Assembly (NCBI RefSeq): GCF_026013415.1
Contig: NZ_JAPDOK010000001.1
Span: forward strand, 561,342-625,341
Length of the DNA: 64,000 nt
Direction: 5' to 3'
Origin: Sphingomonas caeni
Lineage (GTDB): Bacteria > Pseudomonadota > Alphaproteobacteria > Sphingomonadales > Sphingomonadaceae
The translations under genes were made by a program, and so were the position numbers. The notes below the pieces were generated by a model, which was given only the letters and a program-made list of their open reading frames with translations, had not been told where the DNA came from and did no database searches. This document shows positions 34,334 through 44,470 of the stretch, piece after piece; position 1 is the first letter of the stretch; each line of letters starts with the position of its first letter.

Positions 34334-35071
34334 ATGACCAGCGCGCTTCGCCTCACCGGCATCCACAAGAGGTTCGACAAGCCCGTCATCACCGGGCTCG
34401 ACCTCGACGTTGCCTCGGGCCAGCTCTATGCGCTGCTCGGCCCCAATGGCGCGGGCAAGACCACGACGTTGCGCATGGCGGTGGGGCTGACCGAGCCCGA
34501 CCGCGGCGAGATCGAAATCTATGGCATCGACGCGCTCCGCGATCCGCTCGCGACCATGGCGATCACCGCCTGGCTGCCCGACGAGCCGATGCTCTACGAC
34601 AAGCTGACCCCGTCCGAATATCTCGGCTTCGTCGCGGGGCTGTGGCGCATCCCGCCCAAACAGGCGGCGCCCAAGGCCGAAGAGCTGCTGCGCTGGCTCG
34701 AGCTGTGGGACGTGCGCGACACGCGCTGCGAAGGCTTTTCGCGCGGCATGAAGCAGAAGGTCGCGCTCGCGGGCGCGCTGATCCACGATCCCCGCCTGCT
34801 GATCCTCGACGAGCCGCTGACCGGCCTCGACGCGGCGATGGCGCGTTCGGTCAAGGATGCGCTCCGCGCCGCGGTCGATCAGGGCAAGACCGTGATCGTC
34901 ACCACCCATATCCTCGAGGTCGCCGAGCGGCTCGCCGACCGGATCGGGATCATCGCGGGCGGCCGCCTGCTCGCCGAGGGGACATTGGCCGAGTTGCGCG
35001 AACTCGCCGGGGGCGAGGACGAGACGCTCGAGGACACCTTCATCCGCCTGACGAGCGCGCCTGCTTCATGA
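34334..35071 (+). CDS. ABC transporter ATP-binding protein
   Basis: The 245-residue ATPase has Walker A GPNGAGKTT (36-44), signature FSRGMKQK (135-142), Walker B LLILDEP (155-161) and a switch His in VTTHILE. The MAVGLTEPD and LPDEPMLYDKLTPSEYL segments match exporters of the ABC-2 type (DRA/CcmA-like subfamily). It overlaps the permease start by ATGA. Substrate unknown. Confidence 0.92.
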   Translation: MTSALRLTGIHKRFDKPVITGLDLDVASGQLYALLGPNGAGKTTTLRMAVGLTEPDRGEIEIYGIDALRDPLATMAITAWLPDEPMLYDKLTPSEYLGFVAGLWRIPPKQAAPKAEELLRWLELWDVRDTRCEGFSRGMKQKVALAGALIHDPRLLILDEPLTGLDAAMARSVKDALRAAVDQGKTVIVTTHILEVAERLADRIGIIAGGRLLAEGTLAELRELAGGEDETLEDTFIRLTSAPAS

Positions 35072-36528
35072 TCGGCCGACTGATGGCCCGCTTGCCTGCC
35101 GGCAGCTTCGCCTGGCTGGCACTGCACGAGCTGCGGCTGGGCATCCGCAACAGCAGCACCAAGCCCTGGATCCTGCAGCTCGGCATCGCGCTGCTCGTGA
35201 TCTGGACGCTGATCGGGGTCGGCACCGGACTGTTGCTGCGCGGCATCGAAATCGTGCCGGGCCCCGAAGCCTATGCCGGCGTCACCGTCGCGGCGATCGC
35301 GGTGTTCAGCTTCATGGCGACCCAGGGCATGCTCGCCAGCCAGCGCACTTTGTACGAAGCCGGCGATCTCGACCTGCTCTTCTCCGCGCCGATCCGGCCG
35401 CGCGTGGTGATCGCCGCCAAGCTCGCCGGGATCATCGCGATGATCGCCTGGACCTATGCGCTGCTGGTGCTGCCGATCGCGATCCCGATCGCCGCGCTGG
35501 GCCATCCCGAGCTGTTCGGCGTGCCCGCCCTGCTCGCGGCGCTGGCGCTGGCGGCGGGATGCATCGGGCTGGCGGTCACGCTGATGCTCGCGCGGATCGC
35601 GGGGCCCCGCGCGGCGCGGACGGTGGGCCAGATCGCGGCGGCGCTGGCGGGCGGCGCGCTGTTCCTCTTCAGCCAGCTCTGGTCGCATAGCGACGACCGG
35701 TCGCGCTCGGGGCTCGGACGGTTGTTCGACCAGATCCTCGCGAGCCGCGCCGCGTCGCACGGGATCGGCGCGCTGCCCGGGCGCGCCGCGTTCGGCGATC
35801 CGGTGGCGATCGCGCTGGTGCTCGGCATCGGCGCCGGGCTGTTCCTGCTCGCGACGCTGGGCATGCAGACCTGGTTCCTGTCGAGCTATCGCGCCGGGGG
35901 CATGAAGCTGGGCGGCAAGCGCAAGGCGAAGAGCCGGGTGGCCGGGCATTTCCATGCCAGCCTGTTCGCCTCGGTCTTCGCCAAGGAGTGGCGGCTGCTG
36001 GCGCGCGATCCCAGTCTCGCCTTCCAGATCGTGTTGCGGCTCATCTATCTGGCGCCCCTGTTCCTCCTCGCCTTCCGCGACAATAGCGGGCTCCCGTTCG
36101 GCCCCTCGCTCGCCTTCGGCGGCGTGGTGATCGCGGGCCAGCTCGTCGGCAGCTTCGCCTGGCTGGCGGTCGCGGCGGAGGACACGCCCGACCTGATCGC
36201 CATCGCACCGGTGACCAAGGCGGAGGTCGAGCGGGTCAAGCTGCTGGCGGCGCTGGCGATGGCGCTGCCGCTGATCGTGCTGCTGCCGATCGCGATCGCG
36301 CTGGAGACGGTGCCGGGCGCGGTGGTGGCGCTGGCGGCGACGATCGCGGCGGGCTGGCTGAGCGGCAAGATCGAGGTCGCCCATGCCGAGCCCGCACCGC
36401 GATCCGCCTTCCGCAAGCGCCGGTCGGGATCGTGGATCGCGGGCTTGCTGACCATGATGGTCAGCGTCGGTATCGGCGGCAGCGCCGCGGTCGCGGTCTA
36501 TTTCCTCGAGCGGCTGCCCGGGCTTTAG
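35068..36528 (+). CDS. ABC transporter permease
   Basis: The 486-residue polytopic protein, with about ten to twelve helices, starts at the ATG overlapping the ATPase stop. The open frame is continuous far upstream, but that part lies inside the ATPase gene in another frame and is not coding. Features are an amphipathic N-terminus (FAWLALHELRLGIRNS), EAGDLDLLFSAPIRPRVVIAAK, a central basic loop (KLGGKRKAKSR) and VFAKEWRLLARDPSLAFQIV, which looks like a second half repeat. This resembles ABC-2-type exporter permeases with two fused halves. Confidence 0.8.
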   Translation: MIGRLMARLPAGSFAWLALHELRLGIRNSSTKPWILQLGIALLVIWTLIGVGTGLLLRGIEIVPGPEAYAGVTVAAIAVFSFMATQGMLASQRTLYEAGDLDLLFSAPIRPRVVIAAKLAGIIAMIAWTYALLVLPIAIPIAALGHPELFGVPALLAALALAAGCIGLAVTLMLARIAGPRAARTVGQIAAALAGGALFLFSQLWSHSDDRSRSGLGRLFDQILASRAASHGIGALPGRAAFGDPVAIALVLGIGAGLFLLATLGMQTWFLSSYRAGGMKLGGKRKAKSRVAGHFHASLFASVFAKEWRLLARDPSLAFQIVLRLIYLAPLFLLAFRDNSGLPFGPSLAFGGVVIAGQLVGSFAWLAVAAEDTPDLIAIAPVTKAEVERVKLLAALAMALPLIVLLPIAIALETVPGAVVALAATIAAGWLSGKIEVAHAEPAPRSAFRKRRSGSWIAGLLTMMVSVGIGGSAAVAVYFLERLPGL

Positions 36529-36560
36529 GGTCCGGGCTCGATCGCGCACCAGGCTGGACA

Positions 36561-36728
36561 GTCCCAGCATGTGAAAGGTGACACTAGGGTAACACTTGCC
36601 GCGCATGTTTTCCGCCGCGCGGTTCCCGGGAGAAAAGACCTGGTTCGCCGGGTGCGGATCGACAGGGTCAAAGAGCGGCCGGAGCGACCGGCCTAGCGAG
36701 CCAAGCAGGCGAAATCCTACATTGCAAG
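36561..36728 (-). repeat. Dispersed intergenic repeat, family B copy 3
   Basis: Read on the minus strand it starts near 36727 with AATGTAGGATTTCGCC, continues to GCTCTTTGA and GTCGATCC (core 36656-36727), and ends with TTTCACATGCTGGGAC. It separates the convergent ABC permease and ruvB genes. Compared with copies 2 and 4, the middle of the tail differs while both ends are kept. Confidence 0.8.
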
Positions 36729-36774
36729 ACCTGGGCCCCGATGCGCCCAAGCCAAAGCGAATGGCGTACAGATT

Positions 36775-37797
36775 CTAGTCGAACAGCCCATCCTGCCCGC
36801 CTGCGGGCGGATCGAGTCCGAGATGCTTCCACCCCGCCGGATTGAGGCAGCGCCCGCGCGCCGTCCGCGCGATCAGGCCGATCTGGATGAGATAGGGCTC
36901 GATCACCTCCTCGATCGTGTCGCGCGGCTCGCTGAGGCCCGCGGCGAGCGTTTCCACCCCGACCGGACCGCCGCGATAGATATCGGCGATCATCGTGAGG
37001 TAGCGCCGGTCCATGCTGTCGAGCCCCAGCCCATCCACTTCGAGCCGGGTAAGCGCGGCATCCGCGACCCTGGCATGAACCGTCTCCTCACCCAGCACAT
37101 TCGCGAAATCGCGCACCCGGCGCAGCAGCCGCCCGGCGATGCGCGGGGTGCCGCGCGAGCGCCGCGCTATCTCATGCGCGCCATCGGCGGCGACATGGAG
37201 ATCGAGCAGCGTCGCGGCGCGGGTCACGACCTTTTCGAGTTCGTCGACCGTGTAGAATTGGAGCCGCACCGGAATGCCGAACCGGTCACGCAAGGGCGTG
37301 GTGAGCAGCCCCTGCCGCGTCGTCGCGCCGACCAAAGTGAAGCGCGGCAGATCGATCCGCACCGAGCGCGCCGACGGCCCTTCCCCGATCATCAGATCGA
37401 GCGCGCGGTCCTCCATCGCCGGATAGAGCACCTCCTCGACCGCAGGCGCGAGCCGGTGGATCTCGTCGATGAAGAGGACGTCGCCGTCCTCGAGATTGGT
37501 GAGCAGCGCCGCGAGATCGCCCGACTTGGCGATCACCGGGCCCGAGGTGGCGCGAAACCCCACCCCCATCTCGCGCGCGACGATCTGCGCGAGCGTGGTC
37601 TTCCCCAGCCCCGGCGGCCCGAAGAACAGCACATGATCGAGCGCCTCGCCGCGTGCCTTGGCGGCCTGGATGAAAACGCGGAGATTCTCTCTCGCGCCCT
37701 TCTGTCCCACGAATTCGTCGAGCGATTTCGGACGCAGCGCCGCGTCGATATCCTCGGGCTTGCGCGCGGGGGCGAGGATGCGGTCGGCGTCGGTCAT
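36775..37797 (-). CDS. ruvB: Holliday junction branch-migration helicase RuvB
   Basis: The 340-residue AAA+ motor drives branch migration with RuvA. Walker A is GPPGLGKTT (60-68). Also visible are Walker B LFIDEIHR, sensor GATTRQG, and the C-terminal winged-helix region ([10 protein letters not shown] to [10 protein letters not shown]). The start at 37797 overlaps the stop of the small exported protein gene by ATGA. The usual ruvA-ruvB adjacency is broken by that gene. Confidence 0.96.
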   Translation of the reverse strand: MTDADRILAPARKPEDIDAALRPKSLDEFVGQKGARENLRVFIQAAKARGEALDHVLFFGPPGLGKTTLAQIVAREMGVGFRATSGPVIAKSGDLAALLTNLEDGDVLFIDEIHRLAPAVEEVLYPAMEDRALDLMIGEGPSARSVRIDLPRFTLVGATTRQGLLTTPLRDRFGIPVRLQFYTVDELEKVVTRAATLLDLHVAADGAHEIARRSRGTPRIAGRLLRRVRDFANVLGEETVHARVADAALTRLEVDGLGLDSMDRRYLTMIADIYRGGPVGVETLAAGLSEPRDTIEEVIEPYLIQIGLIARTARGRCLNPAGWKHLGLDPPAGGQDGLFD

Positions 37798-38303
37798 TGC
37801 GAGCCCTGCCCGGTATCGTGCGAGCAGGCAGCAATCTTCGCGACCAGCGAATTCCACCGCGCCTTCTCCGCTTCGGGATAGACGAGCCGAAACGTCACGA
37901 ACCGGCCACGGCTGAAGCGCGTCCGCTGATAGTAGATCATCGTTCGCCGCGTGCCGGACAGCACGAACCAGTCGCCCCCCTTGGCTTCATAGGTAACGAT
38001 AACGCCTTCGTTCCTCAGATAGCCCCGCCAGCGCTCGGCGGCGGTGGCGATCGTGTCCTCGAGCGCGTTGTACTCGCCCCATATGATCAGCTCCGTGCCC
38101 GCCCCGTTCGAATATCTCCGCCCATCTCCGTTCACCGGATCCTGGCCGACCTGGCGGAACTCGCCCGGAAAGCAGATCGAATATTCGAAGCGCGGATTGA
38201 CGTAGGTCTGCCACCCCCGCTGCGCGGCAAGCTCAGGGGCGTAGAGCATCGCGCAGAGGACCAGCAGGCCGCGGAAGAGGAGCGCCTGCGCCGAACTGAT
38301 CAC
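37794..38303 (-). CDS. Exported protein of unknown function inside ruvA-ruvB
   Basis: The 169-residue product has an N-terminal hydrophobic signal ([22 protein letters not shown]) and a mature domain beginning [19 protein letters not shown], then [17 protein letters not shown] and a Tyr/Arg-rich end. The start overlaps ruvA and the stop overlaps ruvB start, both by four bases, so its translation is tied to both repair genes. The fold looks like a small periplasmic beta-sheet domain; no family is assigned. Confidence 0.7.
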   Translation of the reverse strand: MISSAQALLFRGLLVLCAMLYAPELAAQRGWQTYVNPRFEYSICFPGEFRQVGQDPVNGDGRRYSNGAGTELIIWGEYNALEDTIATAAERWRGYLRNEGVIVTYEAKGGDWFVLSGTRRTMIYYQRTRFSRGRFVTFRLVYPEAEKARWNSLVAKIAACSHDTGQGSQ

Positions 38304-38893
38304 TTCGCCGCCTTTCGAAGCGCCAGCCGCACGAGCGCGTCGAGGCTCGCGCTCGGGCCCAGCTCGTCATTGGCGGCGCTCACCGCACCCGATGCCTCGG
38401 CGGGCTTAAACCCGAGATTGAGCAGCGCTGAGACCGCATCGGCCTGCGCGCCGCTGACCGGGGCAATGGCCCCTGCGCCGCCGATCGCGATGCCGCCAGC
38501 CTTGTCCTTGAGCTCGTTGGCGATGCGCTGGGCGAGCTTGGGACCGACGCCGCTCGCTCGAGCGATCATCGCGGAATCGCTGCGCGCGATCGCGGTCCGG
38601 AGCTCATCGGGGACGAAGATCGAGAGGATCGCCAGCGCGACCTTGGCGCCGACGCCCTGCACCGAGGTCAGCAGCCGGAACCAGTCGCGCTCCTCGGCGC
38701 TGGCGAACCCCATCAGCCGGATCGAATCCTCGCTGACCAGCATCTCGGTATGCACCGTGACCTGATCGCCGGTAACGCCGAGCGCCACGAGCGTCTTCGC
38801 CGAAGCGCCCACCAGATAGCCGACGCCGTTCACGTCGATCACCGCGTGATCGGCGCCGGTGGCGGCGAGGCGGCCGTGGAGATGCGCGATCAT
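38300..38893 (-). CDS. ruvA: Holliday junction-binding protein RuvA
   Basis: The 197-residue tetrameric Holliday junction-binding protein has an N-terminal OB-fold ([16 protein letters not shown]), two helix-hairpin-helix motifs ([15 protein letters not shown] near 73 and [18 protein letters not shown] near 108), and a C-terminal domain III that contacts RuvB ([14 protein letters not shown]). It is separated from ruvC by about 150 bp that contain no recognisable gene. Confidence 0.95.
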   Translation of the reverse strand: MIAHLHGRLAATGADHAVIDVNGVGYLVGASAKTLVALGVTGDQVTVHTEMLVSEDSIRLMGFASAEERDWFRLLTSVQGVGAKVALAILSIFVPDELRTAIARSDSAMIARASGVGPKLAQRIANELKDKAGGIAIGGAGAIAPVSGAQADAVSALLNLGFKPAEASGAVSAANDELGPSASLDALVRLALRKAAK

Positions 38894-39051
38894 TCGAGCC
38901 CTCCAAGAGTCACAAGAGTCATGCTCTTACGCGCGCGTGCGCACGCCCCTGCGCGAAAAACGCGGTTGGGCGTGGCAAAGATCGGGGAGAAAGAGCTGGA
39001 TGCGCGCATGACCGGTACATAAGCGGAACGGCCGCGCGTAGGAAAGCGATT

Positions 39052-39537
39052 TCAGCCCGTGCGTCGCGCCGTCGCCAGATGATGCGCGTGACAGATCGCG
39101 ACCGCGAGCGCGTCGGCGGCGTCGGCGCCGTCGATCTTCACGCCGGGGAGCAGGCGGGCGACCATCGCATGGACCTGGGCCTTTTCCGCAGCCCCGGTCC
39201 CGACCACCGCCTTCTTGACGAGCGTCGGGGCGTATTCCCCCACCTCCAGTCCCGCTCGCGCCGCCGCGCAGAGGACGACGCCCCGGGCCTGACCCAGCTT
39301 GAGGGTGGACTGGGCATTGGCGTTGACGAACACCTCCTCGCACGCGGCGCCCTGGGGCGCGTGGTCGGCGATCAGCGCGGTCAGCATCGCATCGAGATGC
39401 GCGAGGCGGCGGGGGAGCGGGGCCCTGGTGTCGGTGACGAGCCGGCCATTGGCGATGTGGCTCAGGCGGTTGCCCTCGGCGCGGATCAGGCCCCAGCCGG
39501 TGGTCCCGAGGCCCGGATCGAGGCCGAGGATGATCAC
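39052..39537 (-). CDS. ruvC: Crossover junction endodeoxyribonuclease RuvC
   Basis: The 161-residue Holliday junction resolvase has an RNase-H fold with acidic residues in [13 protein letters not shown] (first Asp), ACEEVF, and [14 protein letters not shown]. Two weak starts compete: TTG at 39543 and GTG at 39537. The GGGGAGG that ends repeat A4 is 9 bp from the GTG and only 3 bp from the TTG, so GTG is preferred; the protein then starts one residue before ILGLDPG, as usual. The repeat thus supplies the ribosome binding site. Confidence 0.93.
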   Translation of the reverse strand: MIILGLDPGLGTTGWGLIRAEGNRLSHIANGRLVTDTRAPLPRRLAHLDAMLTALIADHAPQGAACEEVFVNANAQSTLKLGQARGVVLCAAARAGLEVGEYAPTLVKKAVVGTGAAEKAQVHAMVARLLPGVKIDGADAADALAVAICHAHHLATARRTG

Positions 39538-39540
39538 GCT

Positions 39541-39686
39541 CAAATTCCTCCCCGGAACGGAGAGGGGGACCGCCGCGAAGCGGTGGTGGAGTGGGCCCCG
39601 CCCTCCGCAAACGATGCGCGGGTGGAAAGGTGGGCCCCCTCCACCAGCCTGCGGCTGGTCCCCCTCCCCGTTCCGGGGAGGAATTG
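39541..39686. repeat. Intergenic palindromic repeat, family A-like copy 4
   Basis: Outer arms read CAAATTCCTCCCCGGAAC (39541-39558) and GTTCCGGGGAGGAATTG (39670-39686). Inner GGACCGCCGCGAAGCGGTGG and CACCAGCCTGCGGCTGGT hairpins lie between. It spans nearly the entire yebC-ruvC interval. Its ruvC-proximal end contains GGGGAGG, which acts as SD for ruvC. Confidence 0.72.
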
Positions 39687-39688
39687 GA

Positions 39689-40432
39689 TCAACCCAGCCT
39701 CTCCATCACGTCGTCGGCGATCTCGTAATTGCCCCATACGGTCTGGACGTCGTCATCGTCGTCGAGCACGTCGAGCAGCTTGAGCAAGGTCGCGGCGTCG
39801 GCTTCGTCGACATTGACCATCGTCTGCGGGCGCCAGGCGAGCTTGGCGCTCTCGGCCGCGCCGAGCACCGGCTCGAGCGCCTTGGCGACTTCGTGGAGAT
39901 CGCCCTGCGCGGTCCAGATCTCATGGCCGTCCTCGGACGAGCTCACATCCTCGGCGCCGGCTTCCAGCGCGGCTTCGAACACCTTGTCCGCATCGCCCGC
40001 GCCCGCCGGATAGGCGATCAGCCCCATCCGGTCGAAGCCGTGGCTCACCGATCCGCTCGCGCCCAGATTGCCGCCATTCTTGGCGACCGCGGTGCGCACG
40101 TTGGTGGCGGTGCGGTTGCGGTTGTCGGTCAGCGCCTCGATGATCAGCGAGACGCCGCCCGGGCCGAAGCCCTCATAGCGGATCTCCTCGTAATTCTCGG
40201 CATCGCCCCGGCTCGCCTTGTCGATCGAGCGCTGGATATTGTCCTTGGGCATCGACTGCGCCTTGGCGGCGTTGACCGCCGCGCGCAGCCGCGGGTTCAT
40301 GTCCGGATCGGGGAGCCCCATCTTGGCCGCGACGGTGATTTCGCGGCTGAGCTTGGAGAACATGCCCGAGCGCTTCTTATCCTGCGCGCCCTTGCGGTGC
40401 ATGATGTTCTTGAATTTGGAATGGCCTGCCAT
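39689..40432 (-). CDS. YebC/PmpR family translation or transcription factor
   Basis: The 247-residue protein matches Yeb[21 protein letters not shown] at the start, [57 protein letters not shown], and [19 protein letters not shown]. It is usually next to the ruv genes. The family binds DNA or ribosomes; recent work on relatives points to relief of stalling. It ends 2 bp before repeat A4. Confidence 0.94.
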   Translation of the reverse strand: MAGHSKFKNIMHRKGAQDKKRSGMFSKLSREITVAAKMGLPDPDMNPRLRAAVNAAKAQSMPKDNIQRSIDKASRGDAENYEEIRYEGFGPGGVSLIIEALTDNRNRTATNVRTAVAKNGGNLGASGSVSHGFDRMGLIAYPAGAGDADKVFEAALEAGAEDVSSSEDGHEIWTAQGDLHEVAKALEPVLGAAESAKLAWRPQTMVNVDEADAATLLKLLDVLDDDDDVQTVWGNYEIADDVMERLG

Positions 40433-40463
40433 GGTCCAACCTTAGATCGATAGGGCGCGGGGC

Positions 40464-40703
40464 TTAGGCCAGCCCGAGCGCCGCCTTGTAGGTGTCGAGC
40501 AGCGCCTCCGCCTCGTCGCGGTGATGCTTCTCCATCTTCCTGAGCTTGACGATCGCGCGCATCGTCTTGGTGTCGAAGCCGGTCGATTTCGCCTCGGCAT
40601 AGACGTCCTTGATGTCGTCGGCGATGCCCTTCTTCTCTTCCTCCAGCCGCTCGATGCGCTCGATGAAGAGCCGCAATTGTTCGGCCGAGATGCTGTCGCT
40701 CAT
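40464..40703 (-). CDS. gapR: GapR-like DNA-binding protein (DUF2312)
   Basis: The 79-residue protein is a close fit to the GapR/DUF2312 family of alphaproteobacteria: [28 protein letters not shown], then [20 protein letters not shown] and a terminal helix. GapR encircles overtwisted AT-rich DNA and assists topoisomerases. The coiled-coil N-terminal half is clear. It is 31 bp upstream of yebC on the same strand. Confidence 0.9.
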   Translation of the reverse strand: MSDSISAEQLRLFIERIERLEEEKKGIADDIKDVYAEAKSTGFDTKTMRAIVKLRKMEKHHRDEAEALLDTYKAALGLA

Positions 40704-40781
40704 AATGTGTCTTGCCTTCGGATTCGGGATTGAGCCGCGCGTCTAGGCGATCCCCGGCAAGGGCTCAACCTCGCATCAGGG

Positions 40782-42116
40782 TCATTGGGGCGGGAAAGGC
40801 TGGCGCAGCCCGCCAAGCTTGTGGACAACGCCGCGCCGCATCACGAAATCGACATGCTCGAGCCGGGTGACGTCGCTCAGCGGATCGCCCGTCACCGCGA
40901 TGATGTCCGCCCATTTGCCGGGCTCGATCGAGCCGATCTGGCCCTTGCGGTCGAGCGCGTCGGCTGCGTCGATCGTCGCAGCCCTGATCGCCGCCATCGG
41001 GGTCATGCCGGCATTCACCATCAGCGCGAACTCGCGTGCATTCTCACCGTGGCGCGACACGCCGGTATCGGTGCCGAAGGCGATGCGCACCCCCGCGCGG
41101 ATCGCGCGGCGGTGGCTGTCGATCGCCGCCGCGGCGGCGGCCTCGGCCTTGGGGAGGGTCGCGGGCGGGGTGCGGCCGGCGCGGGCATTGGCGAGCGCGG
41201 TCTGGGGGGCGAGCATGGTCGGGACCAGCCACGTGCCGCGCTGCTTCATCAGCGCGATCGTCTCGTCGTCGAGGAAGGTGCCGTGCTCGATCGTGTCGGC
41301 CCCGGCGAGCACCGCATTGCGGACGCCCTCGGCGGCATGGGCATGGACCGCGACCTTGCGGCCGAAGCTGTGCGCGGTCTCGACGATCGCGCGCATCTCG
41401 TCGGGGGTCATCTGCATGCCCAGCCCCCCGGCGACGTTCGAGAGCACGCCCCCGGTCGCGGCGAACTTGATCACCTGCGCGCCCAGCCCGATCTGCTTGC
41501 GGACCGCACGGCGGCAATCGTCGGCGCCGTTGCAGGTGTTGATCTGGCGCTCGGCGATGGCCTCGGCATAGGGCGCGGCGACGCCGTTGGTGCCGTCGCC
41601 ATGCCCGCCCGAGACCGAGATCATCTGCCCGGCATTGACGACGGTGGGACCGGCGACCGCGCCGCGCTCGATGCCGTCGCGAAGCGCGCGGATCTGGCGC
41701 GGATCGCTGCCGAGGTCGCGCACGGTGGTGAACCCCGCCTCGAGATCGAGCCGCGCGCTTTCCTCGCCGATGATCATCTCGTCGCCATCGTCGCGGCTGA
41801 GCGCCTCGAGCCGCGCCTTCATCGGATCGCCCTCGTTGAAGAGGTGGACATGCATGTCGATCAGCCCGGGAAGGACGAAGGCGGTGCGCAGGTCGATCAG
41901 GCGGGCACCCGCTTCGGGTTCGACGAAGCCGTCGCGGACCTCGGCGATCTTTCCGTCGCGGACGATGATCGTGCTGGGGCCGCGGGGCTTCTCGCCCGGC
42001 CGATCGAGCAGGGTGCCGGCCTGGATATAGGTGACCTGGGGCTTGGGGGGTGCGACCTGCGCGAGTGCGGGTACGGCGAACAGCAGCGCGACGGCTGCGA
42101 TCAGAGTCCTCAGCAT
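40782..42116 (-). CDS. Exported metal-dependent amidohydrolase
   Basis: The 444-residue product starts with a signal peptide (MLRTLIAAVALLFAVPALA) and follows the imidazolonepropionase/prolidase-like amidohydrolase pattern: GLIDMHVHLF (HxH), VIKFAATGGVLS with the metal-bridging Lys, VAVHAHA, IEHGTF and FGTDTGV (Asp). The family hydrolyses Xaa-Pro or cyclic amide bonds; the substrate is open. A periplasmic place is expected from the signal. Confidence 0.85.
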   Translation of the reverse strand: MLRTLIAAVALLFAVPALAQVAPPKPQVTYIQAGTLLDRPGEKPRGPSTIIVRDGKIAEVRDGFVEPEAGARLIDLRTAFVLPGLIDMHVHLFNEGDPMKARLEALSRDDGDEMIIGEESARLDLEAGFTTVRDLGSDPRQIRALRDGIERGAVAGPTVVNAGQMISVSGGHGDGTNGVAAPYAEAIAERQINTCNGADDCRRAVRKQIGLGAQVIKFAATGGVLSNVAGGLGMQMTPDEMRAIVETAHSFGRKVAVHAHAAEGVRNAVLAGADTIEHGTFLDDETIALMKQRGTWLVPTMLAPQTALANARAGRTPPATLPKAEAAAAAAIDSHRRAIRAGVRIAFGTDTGVSRHGENAREFALMVNAGMTPMAAIRAATIDAADALDRKGQIGSIEPGKWADIIAVTGDPLSDVTRLEHVDFVMRRGVVHKLGGLRQPFPPQ

Positions 42117-42140
42117 TCTCTTCCCCCTGTTCGCCCGACT

Positions 42141-42518
<378 letters not shown>

Positions 42519-42583
42519 CTATGCCTCCACGGTTGATCCCGCAGCATTAGTGGCTAAGGGCAACGGCGTACAGTTCGAGGGAT

Positions 42584-44074
42584 ATGACAACGATGACAAA
42601 GGCCATCAGTCCGAGATCCCGCAAGGTGCGCGTGCTCGCCACGCTGGGACCGGCGAGCAACACCGCCGAGATGATCGAGCGGCTGTTCGATGCGGGCGCC
42701 GACGCTTTCCGCATCAATATGAGCCATGGCGACCAGGAATCGAAGCGCCCGGTGTTCGAGGCGATCCGCGGCCTCGAGAAGAAGCTCGGGCGGCCGACGA
42801 CGATCCTCGCCGATCTTCAGGGACCCAAGCTGCGCGTCGGCAAGTTCGCCGAAGGCAAGGTGATGCTTGTCACCGGCCAGGAGTTCATCCTCGACCGCGA
42901 TCCGGCCCCGGGCGACGCGACGCGCGTCGAGCTGCCGCACCGGGAGATTTTCGAGGCGGCCGAGGATGGCGCCCGGCTGCTGCTCGACGACGGCAAGCTG
43001 GTGCTGCGCGTGCTGAGCCACGGGCCCGACTGGATGAAGACGCTGGTCGAGGTCGGCGGCGCACTGTCGAATTCGAAGGGGCTCAACGTCCCCGACATGG
43101 TGCTGCCGCTCGCCGCGCTGACCGAGAAAGACCGCAGCGACCTCGCCTTTGCCTGCGAGATGGGCGCCGACTGGATCGCGCTGAGCTTCGTCCAGCGGCC
43201 CGAGGATCTGATGGAGGCGCGCCGGCTGATCGGCGGCAAGGCGGCGCTGCTCGCCAAGATCGAGAAGCCCTCCGCCATCGCCCGCCTCGACGAGCTGCTC
43301 GAGCAGTGCGACGGCGTGATGGTCGCGCGCGGCGATCTGGGCGTCGAGCTGCCGCCGCAATCGGTGCCGCCGATGCAGAAAAGGATCGTCGAGAGCGCGC
43401 GCCGCCTCGGCCGCCCGGTGATCGTCGCGACGCAGATGCTCGAATCGATGATCGAGAGCCCCTCGCCCACCCGCGCCGAAGTCTCCGACGTCGCGACCGC
43501 GGTTTACGATGGCGCCGATGCGATCATGCTCTCGGCCGAGAGCGCGGCGGGCAAATGGCCGGTCGAATCGGTCGCGATGATGAATTCGATCGCCGACGCG
43601 GTCGAGCGCGACCCGACGCATGGCGACCGCGTCCATTTCACCATCACCCGCCCCGATCCGACCACCGCCGACGCGCTTTCCGAAGCCGCGAAGAATATCG
43701 CCGCGACCGTCTCGGCCTCGGCGATCGTCTGCTTCACCTCCTCGGGATCGACCGCGCGCCGCATCGCCCGCGAGCGTCCCGCCGTGCCGATCCTGGTACT
43801 CACGCCCAAGCTCGAGACCGCGCGGCGTCTGGGCCTGCTCTGGGGCGTCCACGCGGTCCATACCCGCGATGTCGGCTCGTTTGAGGAGATGGTGGCGAAG
43901 GCCAAGCGCATGACGCTGCGCCATCATATCGCGGGCGCCGGGGACCGGGTGATCGTCTGCGCGGGCGTGCCGTTCGGGACGCCGGGATCGACCAATGTGC
44001 TCCATGTGGTCCGCATCCTGGGCGACGAGCTCAAGACGTATAGCGGGAAGAGCGATACGCCCGAGAAGGAGTGA
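42584..44074 (+). CDS. pyk: Pyruvate kinase
   Basis: The 496-residue glycolytic enzyme transfers phosphate from PEP to ADP. Landmarks are RKVRVLATLGPAS and FRINMSHG near the start, ADLQGPKLRVG, the catalytic-region MVARGDLGVELP, RPVIVATQMLESM, and AVYDGADAIMLSAESAAGKWP, plus the C-terminal regulatory domain. A second ATG at 42593 is also possible. It ends at 44074, directly touching the vapC stop. Confidence 0.95.
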   Translation: MTTMTKAISPRSRKVRVLATLGPASNTAEMIERLFDAGADAFRINMSHGDQESKRPVFEAIRGLEKKLGRPTTILADLQGPKLRVGKFAEGKVMLVTGQEFILDRDPAPGDATRVELPHREIFEAAEDGARLLLDDGKLVLRVLSHGPDWMKTLVEVGGALSNSKGLNVPDMVLPLAALTEKDRSDLAFACEMGADWIALSFVQRPEDLMEARRLIGGKAALLAKIEKPSAIARLDELLEQCDGVMVARGDLGVELPPQSVPPMQKRIVESARRLGRPVIVATQMLESMIESPSPTRAEVSDVATAVYDGADAIMLSAESAAGKWPVESVAMMNSIADAVERDPTHGDRVHFTITRPDPTTADALSEAAKNIAATVSASAIVCFTSSGSTARRIARERPAVPILVLTPKLETARRLGLLWGVHAVHTRDVGSFEEMVAKAKRMTLRHHIAGAGDRVIVCAGVPFGTPGSTNVLHVVRILGDELKTYSGKSDTPEKE

Positions 44075-44470
44075 TCAGGCCAGCCCGAGCGCCAGCGGGT
44101 GGCCGATGAGTTGGCGGTCGCGCGTTAGGAGCTTCGCGCCCAGCCGCTGCGCGTGAATCAGCAGTTGTTCGTCGAAAGGATCGCGGTGGCGGGGCCTCAC
44201 CGCCAGCGAGGTTGCGCAATCGGCTGGCGCGAGCGTGGCGAGTTCCAGTCCCTGCTGCTCGGCAAAGGCAATGGCGGCCATTGGCTCCAGCAGCTCATCG
44301 CGCGCTTCAGGCCTGGTCCGGTTCCACTTGATCCGCAGCTCCCAGAAATTGATCGAGGACACGAATGCACGGGTGCTCCGTCGGGCAATCAGCTCGGTTG
44401 CCTCGCTGCTCAACTCATCCGGAGCGCGGCTCATCCAGATCAGGACGTGCGTGTCGAGCAGCAGCCTCAC
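44075..44470 (-). CDS. VapC-type PIN-domain toxin
   Basis: The 131-residue PIN ribonuclease has a first acidic residue in LLLDTHVLIWM, a Glu in FWELRIKW, and the last Asp pair in RHRDPFDEQL, followed by LLTRDRQL. These residues coordinate Mg for RNA cleavage. The start is a GTG overlapping the antitoxin stop (GTGA), the usual translational coupling. It lies between pyk and a HAD hydrolase gene, a typical genomic niche of a mobile toxin-antitoxin pair. Target RNA is unknown. Confidence 0.87.
   Translation of the reverse strand: MRLLLDTHVLIWMSRAPDELSSEATELIARRSTRAFVSSINFWELRIKWNRTRPEARDELLEPMAAIAFAEQQGLELATLAPADCATSLAVRPRHRDPFDEQLLIHAQRLGAKLLTRDRQLIGHPLALGLA

Noticed and set aside
34219..35067. 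Long upstream extension of the ABC permease
   Set aside because: It runs through the ATPase gene in another frame, is His/Arg/Pro-rich and non-membrane, and the permease has an ATGA-coupled start at 35068.
38894..39051. Possible small gene between ruvA and ruvC
   Set aside because: No frame with a credible start and SD; only short Arg-rich frames and a GCGCGCGTGCGCACGC-like sequence are present.
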